A stretch of DNA of 13,005 bases from VGCC01 sp044375955 (GTDB taxonomy: Bacteria > Actinomycetota > Actinomycetes > S36-B12), in contig JBILLS010000045.1 in assembly GCA_044375955.1 (NCBI GenBank), forward strand, positions 1 through 13,005, given 5' to 3'. Below, piece by piece: positions 7,732 to 13,005 of this stretch (position 1 is its first letter; each line of letters begins with the position of its first letter). The notes under the pieces are model-generated. The model was not told the origin of the DNA. It saw nothing but the letters and a program-made list of their open reading frames with translations, and searched no databases. The position numbers and the translations under genes were made by a program.

Positions 7732-8936
7732 GCCGATGGTTCGACCTCGAGCCCGAACCAGCGGGCCGCAGTGACCACGTCCTTGTCTCCGCGACCCGAG
7801 AGGTTGACGACGATGACCGCGTCACGGCCGAGTTCGCGACCCAGTCGACGCGCACCTGCCAGGGCATGAGCGGTCTCGATGGCCGGGAGGATCCCTTCCG
7901 TGCGCGACAGAGCCTCGAAGGCGTCCATGGCCTCGGCATCGGTGACCGATTCGTAGGTGGCGCGCCCGGAGTCGTGCAACCACGCATGCTCGGGCCCGAC
8001 CCCCGGGTAGTCGAGACCGGCACTGATCGAGTGCGAGGGAACTGTCTGTCCCCACGCGTCCTGCATGACGTAGGTGCGTGCTCCATGGAGGACACCTGGC
8101 GCACCCGCAGCGAAGCGCGCGGCGTGCCTACCCGTCGAGACTCCCTCGCCACCGGCCTCGTATCCGACGAGGCGGACGGATGGATCATCGAGGAAGGCGC
8201 TGAAGATGCCCATCGCATTCGAGCCACCACCGACGCAGGCGACGACCGCATCGGGGAGCCGCCCCTCCGTCGCCAGGATCTGCTCGCGGGTCTCGCGACC
8301 GATGACCGAGTGGAAGTGCCGCACCATTTCCGGGAAGGGAGCCGGGCCGGTCACGGTTCCCAGGAGGTAGTGGGTGTCCTCCACGTTGGTGACCCAGTCG
8401 CGCATCGCCTCGTTGATCGCATCCTTGAGCGTGCGACTGCCGTGCACCACGGGGACGACCTGGGCACCGAGGAGTCGCATGCGCGCCACGTTCAGCGCCT
8501 GACGACGGGTGTCCTCTTCCCCCATGTAGACGGTGCACTCCAGACCGAGGAGCGCTGCTGCCGTCGCTGTCGCGACGCCGTGCTGACCCGCACCGGTCTC
8601 AGCGATGACCCGGCGCTTCCCCATGCGCGTGGTCAGCAGCGCCTGGCCGAGGACGTTGTTGATCTTGTGCGAACCCGTGTGGTTCAGATCCTCGCGCTTG
8701 AGATACACCCGAGCCCCGCCGCACTCGACCTCGAATCGCCGCGCGCGAGTGAGCGGTGAGGGACGACCGGTGTAGTCGCGCTCCAGGTCGGCGAGGGTCG
8801 CTGTGAAGGTGGGATCGGTGATCGCTTCCCGGAACGCCGCATCGAGTTCGTCCAAAGCCGCCATGAGGGCCTCGGGGACGAAGCGACCGCCGTACGGCCC
8901 GTAGTGACCAGTCGTGGAGTCCGCCGCGAGTGTCAC
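7728..8936 (-). CDS. trpB: Tryptophan synthase beta subunit
   Basis: This 402-residue PLP enzyme condenses indole with serine to form tryptophan in the alpha2-beta2 complex. The PLP-binding lysine is K91 in HTGSHKINN, the catalytic glutamate is E113 in ETGAGQHG, and the phosphate of PLP is held by GGGSN at 236-240. The N terminus has the GPYGGRFVPE motif typical of TrpB1 subunits that work with TrpA. The length is normal. Translation starts at a GTG that overlaps the trpC stop (GTGA), and the gene ends in an ATGA overlap with trpA, which fits the equal production of the two subunits. No irregularity is visible. Confidence 0.98.
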   Translation of the reverse strand: MTLAADSTTGHYGPYGGRFVPEALMAALDELDAAFREAITDPTFTATLADLERDYTGRPSPLTRARRFEVECGGARVYLKREDLNHTGSHKINNVLGQALLTTRMGKRRVIAETGAGQHGVATATAAALLGLECTVYMGEEDTRRQALNVARMRLLGAQVVPVVHGSRTLKDAINEAMRDWVTNVEDTHYLLGTVTGPAPFPEMVRHFHSVIGRETREQILATEGRLPDAVVACVGGGSNAMGIFSAFLDDPSVRLVGYEAGGEGVSTGRHAARFAAGAPGVLHGARTYVMQDAWGQTVPSHSISAGLDYPGVGPEHAWLHDSGRATYESVTDAEAMDAFEALSRTEGILPAIETAHALAGARRLGRELGRDAVIVVNLSGRGDKDVVTAARWFGLEVEPSA

Positions 8937-9754
8937 GGCATCCCGCCGCGCGGTGCATGTTTGACCGCAGGGTGGGAACCCGCGGTCACGAGTTCATGCA
9001 CGGCGGCGCGCGGATCGGCGTGCTTGACGAGCGTCTCGCCGACGAGGACCGCGTCTGCACCGCATTCGGCGTAGACGATGAGGTCGTGCGGACCGCGGAT
9101 CCCCGATTCGGCGATGGTGATGCACTGGTCGGGGATTCGGGGGGCGAGTCGGGCGAAGGCGTCGCGATCGACCTCGAGGGTCTTCAAGTTGCGGGCGTTG
9201 ACCCCGATAACGGATGCACCCGCGGAGAGGGCCCGCTCGACCTCCTCCTCATCGTGAACCTCGACGATCGGGGTGAGCCCGAGGCTCAGACTGCGTTCGA
9301 GGAGGCCGATCAGGCGTTGCTGGTCGAGTGCGGCGACGATCAGGAGGATGAGATCGGCCCCATGGACACGCGCCTCCCACAGCTGATAACTCGTCACGAC
9401 GAAGTCCTTGCGCAACACGGGGACGGAGACTGCAGCCCGAACGGAATCGAGATCCGCGAGGCTCCCGCAGAAGCGACGTTGCTCCGTCAACACACTGATG
9501 CAGTGCGCTCCCCCCTGCTCGTACTCGCGGGCAAGTCGCGCTGGATCAGGAATCGTCGACAGGGTTCCTCGACTGGGGCTCGCACGTTTCACTTCCGCGA
9601 TCACGCTGATCCCCGACGAGGTGAGTGCCGCAACCGCATTGCGCGGCGCGGGCGCGAGAGCCACGCGTTCCTTCAACTCATCAAGGGGAACGACCGCCAT
9701 GCGTTCCGCGACATCCTCCTGAACACCCGCAACGATCTCGTCGAGGACGCTCAT
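8933..9754 (-). CDS. trpC: Indole-3-glycerol phosphate synthase
   Basis: This 273-residue cytoplasmic TIM-barrel enzyme decarboxylates and closes the ring of 1-(2-carboxyphenylamino)-1-deoxyribulose 5-phosphate to give indole-3-glycerol phosphate. Recognisable active-site elements in order are VIAEVKRASPS with E54 and K56, VLRKDF with K116, the IVEVHDEEE segment with E165, the GVNARNL loop with N186 and N189, ESGI with E216 and S217, and the phosphate-binding ADAVLVGE near 233-240. The ATG at 9754 gives the MSVLDEI start usual in actinobacteria; extending to 9838 would overlap DUF2752 and add a non-conserved leader. It is a monofunctional TrpC with no TrpF domain. The TGA overlaps the GTG start of trpB by 4 nt. 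Only a weak GGCGGGG-type ribosome site precedes it. Confidence 0.97.
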   Translation of the reverse strand: MSVLDEIVAGVQEDVAERMAVVPLDELKERVALAPAPRNAVAALTSSGISVIAEVKRASPSRGTLSTIPDPARLAREYEQGGAHCISVLTEQRRFCGSLADLDSVRAAVSVPVLRKDFVVTSYQLWEARVHGADLILLIVAALDQQRLIGLLERSLSLGLTPIVEVHDEEEVERALSAGASVIGVNARNLKTLEVDRDAFARLAPRIPDQCITIAESGIRGPHDLIVYAECGADAVLVGETLVKHADPRAAVHELVTAGSHPAVKHAPRGGMP

Positions 9755-9779
9755 GTGGGCGAGCGTAACCCCGCCACCA

Positions 9780-10187
9780 TCACCCCGCAGCAGGGGCCAG
9801 GTAGGGGACGAAGTTCCGGAGAACACCGAAGCCGGCACTCATCACGATGACGGCGATCGCCGCGAATCGCACTGCCGGCATCGCTCGCGAGCTCGGCCCG
9901 CGAGCACGTGACCGCACCCACTCCAGGAACAGTGCGGCGAGTACCACCAGATAGAGCGGGAGGAGCGCGTTGTGATCGATCATCGCCCCGACGTCACCGT
10001 GCAGGAGATCGTGCATTCCCCGCAGACCGCCGCACAAGGGGCACGCGACACCGAAGAGACGTGCGCTGATGCACGGAGGATAGAAACCATTGGTCTCCGG
10101 GTCGCTCGCGCGCAGAACGACCAGCGTCGCGAGACCACCTGCCGCCACGGCCGCCACAGGGGCCCACCGACGACCAGGGGATGTCAT
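9780..10187 (-). CDS. DUF2752-family membrane protein
   Basis: This 135-residue protein has membrane helices at about residues 9-27, 77-92 and 105-125. Between the first and second helices is the family signature: FYPPC (C39), then GVACPLCGGLR (C49, C52), then a GD and a conserved N (N73) in DHNALLPLY. The C-terminal LRNFVPYLAP also fits DUF2752. The role of this family is unknown. The clustered cysteines suggest metal binding or a redox-active pair, which is inference. As I recall, a DUF2752 gene often lies just before trpC in streptomycete-type clusters, as here, with a 25-nt gap to trpC. What is unusual is that the kinase stop codon, rather than the HGxxPAAW gene, is directly upstream, with one shared base. 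Confidence 0.88.
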   Translation of the reverse strand: MTSPGRRWAPVAAVAAGGLATLVVLRASDPETNGFYPPCISARLFGVACPLCGGLRGMHDLLHGDVGAMIDHNALLPLYLVVLAALFLEWVRSRARGPSSRAMPAVRFAAIAVIVMSAGFGVLRNFVPYLAPAAG

Positions 10188-11551
10188 CAGGCCCCGCCCC
10201 GGGGGAGGGTCACCGTGAAGCAGGCACCGGATCCGGGTTCCGCGGACACCGACGCCTGTCCCCCCAGGCCACGTGCCAGCCGCCCGACGAGGGCGAGACC
10301 GATCCCCGTCCCCACGGGACGCTGACCCAGGTAGCGCTCGTACAACACGCCGGGCTGGAAGGCGTCGACGATGTCAGCCTCGGTGAGACCTGGTCCACTG
10401 TCCCGGACGGTGATGGTGATCGGATCCGCATCGGTGGCTGTCAACCAGATGCCCGCGCCGGTGGGAGTCATCCGCAGGGCGTTCTCCATCAAGTTGTCGA
10501 GGATCTGTCGGACGCGCACGGGATCGGTCCTCCACGGTGTTGGCGTGGCGGGGATCTCCACATTCAGGTTGACACCATCGCGTGCGCATCGATCAGTCCA
10601 GACCCGTGATGCATCGGTCATCAACTCCTGAAGACTCGTCTCCACGACGTCGATACGGAAATCGACTGCACCGAGTCGCGCCAGATCGAGGAGATCGGCG
10701 ACCAGCCGATCGAGGCGCGAGGCCTCGACGCTCATCACCTCACCGGTACGCGCGGCATCCGCCCCCGGGATCACGCCGTCGGCCAAGGCCTCGGCGTAGC
10801 CCTTCACCGTCGTCAGTGGAGTGCGCAGTTCGTGGGAGACGGAGAGGAGGAAGTCCCGTTGACGACCCTCGGACACGACGAGTGCGGAGTTGACCGCGTT
10901 GATCGCGTTGGCGATGTCAGCCACCTCACGCGGACCCCGCGGTTCGACCACGACGTCGCGCGACCCCTCGGCGATGCTGTCAGCGGCGTCCCGTGCCTCG
11001 CGCAGCGGCCGCGTCAGGCGACGGGCCACCACATATCCGACGAGCGAGGCGATAAGTAGACCGATGACGAGTGCGATCACGAATCGCACCAGGAAGCGTC
11101 CCGTCGAGGAGCCGGCGTCGGCGATCCCCTGCTGGAGGACCACCGCACCACCGGTGCTCAGCGGACGGCCCTCGATCAGGATCGTCCCCGAGTCCGACTC
11201 CACCTGCCCACTGATGCGTTCACCCGCGAGGAGGCCTTGCACCTCCTCCGGGCTCAGTCCCGGGACGTCCCCGCCCAACGGGGAGACCAGGTATCCGGTG
11301 ACATTGCTGGCCTCGAGTGCCCGGGAGAGTTGACGCGGGAGCGGCCGGCCGCCCGGTAACCCGACATCACGTCGCTCGATCGCCCGGGAGGTCAGATCCG
11401 CAAGGCGGCCGAGGGTCTGCTGACCCTGTTCGACCGATGCATCCCGCAGGAGTGGGAGGGCGACACCGGCGGCGACGAGGGCGGTGATCAGCGCGATCGC
11501 CACGGCGAGGAAGACCGTCTGGGCGACGATCCCCACGCGTCGCGTGCTCAT
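10187..11551 (-). CDS. Sensor histidine kinase, HAMP-containing
   Basis: This 454-residue membrane kinase is the partner of the response regulator just upstream. It has a first membrane helix at about 9-35, an extracytoplasmic segment of about 115 residues (36-150), a second helix at about 152-176, a HAMP linker at 175-228, then dimerisation and catalytic domains. The phosphorylated histidine is H240 in SVSHELRTPLT. The N box is around N353-N357 (LDNLMENALR), the G1 box is DSGPG at 384-388 and the G2 box is GTGIGLAL at 414-421. All motifs needed for autophosphorylation are present. The sensor segment resembles no ligand-binding family that I recognise and has no cysteines, so the stimulus is unknown. 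The gene overlaps the regulator by 4 nt, and its TGA shares one base with the start of the DUF2752 gene (TGATG), so all three are probably translated together. Confidence 0.95.
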   Translation of the reverse strand: MSTRRVGIVAQTVFLAVAIALITALVAAGVALPLLRDASVEQGQQTLGRLADLTSRAIERRDVGLPGGRPLPRQLSRALEASNVTGYLVSPLGGDVPGLSPEEVQGLLAGERISGQVESDSGTILIEGRPLSTGGAVVLQQGIADAGSSTGRFLVRFVIALVIGLLIASLVGYVVARRLTRPLREARDAADSIAEGSRDVVVEPRGPREVADIANAINAVNSALVVSEGRQRDFLLSVSHELRTPLTTVKGYAEALADGVIPGADAARTGEVMSVEASRLDRLVADLLDLARLGAVDFRIDVVETSLQELMTDASRVWTDRCARDGVNLNVEIPATPTPWRTDPVRVRQILDNLMENALRMTPTGAGIWLTATDADPITITVRDSGPGLTEADIVDAFQPGVLYERYLGQRPVGTGIGLALVGRLARGLGGQASVSAEPGSGACFTVTLPRGGA

Positions 11552-12228
11552 GCCTCTTCCGCGGAGTAGCCGACGCCACGCACCGTGCGAATGGGGCTGT
11601 CGTCCCCGAGTTTGCCTCGCAGTTGCGCAACGTGGACGTCCACCGTCCGCGTTCCCACGACCGCCGCGTAACCCCAGACGTCGGCGAGTAGTTGTTCGCG
11701 GGTGAAGACCCGCCCAGGCGCTGACATCAGGTGAGCCAGGAGGTCGAATTCGGTTGCCGTCAGGGCCACCTCCACCTCGCGCACGCGAACCCGGCGTGCC
11801 GCGACGTCCACGCTCACGTCGCCGATTCGGTAGGTGTCTCCCGGTGCTGCTGTCAGCGCGACACGTCGTGTCAACGCCTTGACCCTGGCGACGACCTCCC
11901 GTGGACTGAAGGGCTTGGTGATGTAGTCGTCGGCGCCCAACTCCAGGCCGAGGATGCGATCGACCTCCTCGTCGCGCGCGGTGCAGAACAGCAAGGGGAC
12001 CCAGTTCCCCTCGGCGCGCAGGGTGCGGCAGATCTCCGTTCCGTCCATGCCGGGAAGACCGACGTCGACGATCATCACTGTGGGACTCAGGGTGCGCGCG
12101 GCGCTCAATCCCCCGGTGCCGGTGTGCTCGACGTGGACGCCGAATCCTTCGCGCGCCAGGTAGAGGCGTAGGAGGTCGGAGATCGCCCGCTCGTCCTCCA
12201 CCACGAGGACGAGTCCCTTGCCCGTCAT
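11548..12228 (-). CDS. OmpR/PhoB-family response regulator
   Basis: This 226-residue protein is a cytoplasmic transcription regulator with an N-terminal receiver domain (about 5-118) and a C-terminal winged-helix DNA-binding domain (about 128-224). The receiver has the acidic pair E11/D12, the phosphoacceptor D55 in an IVDVGLPG strand-loop, T83 and K105 in a TKPF motif, so all key residues are present. The winged helix has the TATEFDLL start, a REQLLADVWG segment, the TRTVDVHVAQLRGKLG recognition region and the IRTVRGVGY wing, as in other OmpR/PhoB members. The ATG at 12228 puts the first beta strand at the N terminus; a GTG at 12273 would add 15 atypical residues. The stop overlaps the kinase start by 4 nt (ATGA). 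The target genes cannot be read from sequence. The candidates are its own operon and the downstream DUF2752 and trp genes. Confidence 0.95.
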   Translation of the reverse strand: MTGKGLVLVVEDERAISDLLRLYLAREGFGVHVEHTGTGGLSAARTLSPTVMIVDVGLPGMDGTEICRTLRAEGNWVPLLFCTARDEEVDRILGLELGADDYITKPFSPREVVARVKALTRRVALTAAPGDTYRIGDVSVDVAARRVRVREVEVALTATEFDLLAHLMSAPGRVFTREQLLADVWGYAAVVGTRTVDVHVAQLRGKLGDDSPIRTVRGVGYSAEEA

Positions 12229-12252
12229 GGCACTAGCGTCCCAGAGGTGGGG

Positions 12253-12275
12253 ATGTGCCCGGACCGCCGGCACAT
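12253..12275 (-). repeat. 7-bp inverted repeat between the HGxxPAAW gene and the response regulator
   Basis: The arms ATGTGCC (12253-12259) and GGCACAT (12269-12275) are perfect reverse complements around a 9-nt G+C-rich spacer. The element lies in the 82-nt gap ahead of the response regulator and touches the end of the phased repeats. There is no T-run after it, so it is a poor match to an intrinsic terminator. It may be a dyad operator or an RNA hairpin in the leader of the regulator gene. Confidence 0.35.
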
Positions 12276-12306
12276 GGAGACGGTGAGGGAACGGTACGGA
12301 TCAGGT
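12274..12306 (-). promoter_or_regulatory. Three 11-bp-phased repeats upstream of the response regulator (candidate operator)
   Basis: Read on the minus strand, ACC recurs at exactly 11-nt steps (starting at 12306, 12295 and 12284), and each ACC is followed four bases later by CC. The second and third units share ACCGTNNCC; the first is ACCTGATCC. OmpR/PhoB-family regulators typically bind direct repeats spaced 10-11 bp apart, and the gene that begins 46 nt downstream encodes such a regulator, so this could be an autoregulatory site. The units are short and the first is degenerate, so chance is possible. Confidence 0.35.
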
Positions 12307-12310
12307 AAGG

Positions 12311-12514
12311 CTAGGGAGCCGACTGCTTGGCACCCAACCCCATCTTCTGCATCACCTTGCCCACGACACCCCCGACGACCACCAGGGCCGCACCGACCCA
12401 GAACATCGGCCAATTGCCCAGGATGAGTGCAAGTGTGCCCACCGCGAATGCGAGGGTGATGATGATGACAGCGGCCCACGCCGCGGGGCTCGAACCATGG
12501 TCGTCGGAACTCAT
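12311..12514 (-). CDS. Small HGxxPAAW-type membrane protein
   Basis: This 67-residue protein begins with DDHGSSPAAW at residues 4-13, matching the HGxxPAAW signature of a small actinobacterial family normally found in the tryptophan cluster. Two hydrophobic segments follow, at about residues 13-31 and 35-50, and the protein ends in a basic, glycine-containing tail. The ATG at 12514 was chosen because it puts the signature at the N terminus and leaves only 8 nt after the previous stop. The longer frame to 12571 adds an arginine-rich stretch that overlaps the neighbouring gene. No function is established for the family. The protein has no charged catalytic-looking groups or cysteines, so a structural or accessory membrane role is more likely than an enzymatic one. 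Confidence 0.82.
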   Translation of the reverse strand: MSSDDHGSSPAAWAAVIIITLAFAVGTLALILGNWPMFWVGAALVVVGGVVGKVMQKMGLGAKQSAP

Positions 12515-12522
12515 ACGTCCAT

Positions 12523-12903
12523 TCAACCATCGCGCAGGGTGGGGTCCTCGCCGGCATCGAGTGCCTGCCACGGGGACTTCGCCAAGGGCTCCCTCTCATA
12601 ACGTCCGCCCATCGTGGGCCAGCGCGGGCCACGGACCACCGTGAGCAGACCGGTGAGGACGCACCCGAGGACCGCGATGGTGATCGGGGCGAGTCCTGTA
12701 CCCACGAGACACAGCACGGCGGCCGCGGTGACCACTCCCCCCACGATCCGTCGACCCCACGTGCGCGTGGCCACCACGCCCGCCACCGCCGCGAGTGCGA
12801 GCCATCCGAGACCGATGACTGCACCGGTTCCCCATGCAACGCACGCGATTCCGCATGCGGCCTGTGCGAGCATGACGCCGAGGTAGGCCCGTGGACTAGT
12901 CAT
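12523..12903 (-). CDS. Trp-operon-associated four-helix membrane protein
   Basis: This 126-residue protein starts at the ATG that overlaps the trpE stop codon by 8 nt; an upstream extension to 12981 would run inside trpE and is not needed. Four hydrophobic stretches at about residues 7-23, 27-45, 52-68 and 71-89 predict four membrane helices, followed by a polar tail. The tail has an RYE motif near residue 102 and a WQALDAGEDPT motif near 112-122. As I recall, an RYx...W-ALDxGEDPT tail is the hallmark of the actinobacterial Trp-operon-associated membrane protein family (Trp_oprn_chp, TIGR02234). Known members are mostly longer (nearer 200 residues), so this is a compact version with a short N terminus and loops. 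The function is unknown. Its fixed position after trpE suggests a link with tryptophan synthesis or transport, but that is inference. Confidence 0.82.
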   Translation of the reverse strand: MTSPRAYLGVMLAQAACGIACVAWGTGAVIGLGWLALAAVAGVVATRTWGRRIVGGVVTAAAVLCLVGTGLAPITIAVLGCVLTGLLTVVRGPRWPTMGGRYEREPLAKSPWQALDAGEDPTLRDG

Positions 12904-13005
12904 CGGCGCCATCCGTCGAACGCAGGGTGGCGGCGGTGCGCACAGCCCGAACCACAGCCCGGGCCTTCGCAACGCACTCATCGAACTCCGAGTCCGGTCG
13001 CGAGT
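12896..13005 (-). CDS. trpE: Anthranilate synthase component I, C-terminal end (partial)
   Basis: Only the last 35 or so codons are inside the window; the gene enters from beyond 13005 and ends at a TAG at 12898-12896. The visible peptide has an ECVAKARAVVRAVRTA-like segment, which resembles the last helix of the TrpE chorismate-binding domain (pattern: acidic residue, C, two residues, KA, A, RA). TrpE converts chorismate plus a glutamine-derived amino group to anthranilate, the first committed step of tryptophan synthesis. The assignment rests on this short match plus context: the gene just downstream is the Trp-operon-associated membrane protein, which normally follows trpE in Actinomycetes. 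The stop lies inside the start of the next gene (8-nt overlap, ATGACTAG), which suggests translational coupling. The catalytic residues and the feedback site for tryptophan are outside the window. Confidence 0.75.
   Translation of the reverse strand, partial: SRPDSEFDECVAKARAVVRAVRTAATLRSTDGADD

Noticed and set aside
7674..8759. 361-codon open frame on the plus strand opposite trpB
   Set aside because: It mirrors the trpB reading frame with no plausible protein family and no independent support.
9755..9838. Longer N terminus for trpC starting at 9838
   Set aside because: It would overlap DUF2752 and add a leader not seen in TrpC; the MSVLDEI start at 9754 fits the family.
8930..9850. 306-codon open frame on the plus strand opposite trpC
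   Set aside because: It is a shadow of trpC; the translated sequence has no coherent hydrophobic core or motif.
12229..12273. Upstream GTG start for the response regulator
   Set aside because: The extra 15 residues precede the first beta strand and are unlike receiver domains; they would also translate through the inverted repeat.
12904..12981. Extended N terminus of the Trp-operon-associated membrane protein
   Set aside because: It runs inside trpE in another frame with a proline/cysteine-rich sequence; the ATG overlapping the trpE stop is more natural.
1..13005. CRISPR arrays, tRNA or rRNA genes, transposases, phage genes, toxin-antitoxin pairs or biosynthetic-cluster genes
   Set aside because: I looked for these and found no repeat array, clover-leaf-like segment, mobile-element protein or defence gene; nearly every base is accounted for by the minus-strand genes.

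Overview
This window carries one continuous block of genes, all on the minus strand, so the genetic order runs from 13005 down to 1. Base composition is high in G+C, with GTG as well as ATG starts and many 1-8 nt gene overlaps. The gene order (trpE, small membrane proteins, trpC, trpB, trpA, a thioredoxin-fold membrane protein, gltB, gltD) and two small actinobacterial families, the Trp-operon-associated membrane protein and the HGxxPAAW protein, point to a high-GC actinobacterium (Actinomycetes-like). I cannot place it to genus.

Layout in transcription order: the 3' end of trpE (13005-12896); a Trp-operon-associated four-helix membrane protein (12903-12523); a small HGxxPAAW-type membrane protein (12514-12311); an 82-nt gap with three 11-bp-phased repeats and an inverted repeat; an OmpR-family response regulator (12228-11548) and its sensor histidine kinase (11551-10187); a DUF2752 membrane protein (10187-9780); trpC (9754-8933), trpB (8936-7728) and trpA (7731-6934); a membrane-anchored DsbA-like thiol oxidoreductase (6870-6076); a 63-nt gap holding a promoter-like TATAGT, a perfect 10-bp inverted repeat and the gltB ribosome binding site; then gltB (6012-1492) and gltD (1499-48), the two subunits of NADPH-dependent glutamate synthase. 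The last 47 bases lie downstream of gltD, next to a 14-bp palindrome spanning its stop codon.

The enzymes fit together. TrpE takes the amide nitrogen of glutamine and releases glutamate, TrpC/B/A complete tryptophan synthesis, and GltBD rebuilds glutamate from glutamine and 2-oxoglutarate. trpD and trpF are not in the window. trpF is often replaced by the HisA-like isomerase PriA in this group, but that cannot be tested here.

Nothing in the window is a clearly new system such as a defence island, CRISPR array or mobile element. The least ordinary part is the two-component system sitting inside the tryptophan cluster. It is translationally coupled to the DUF2752 gene and preceded by a phased-repeat candidate operator. 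The candidate control element in front of gltB is second. The small membrane proteins are conserved in this context but have no established function.
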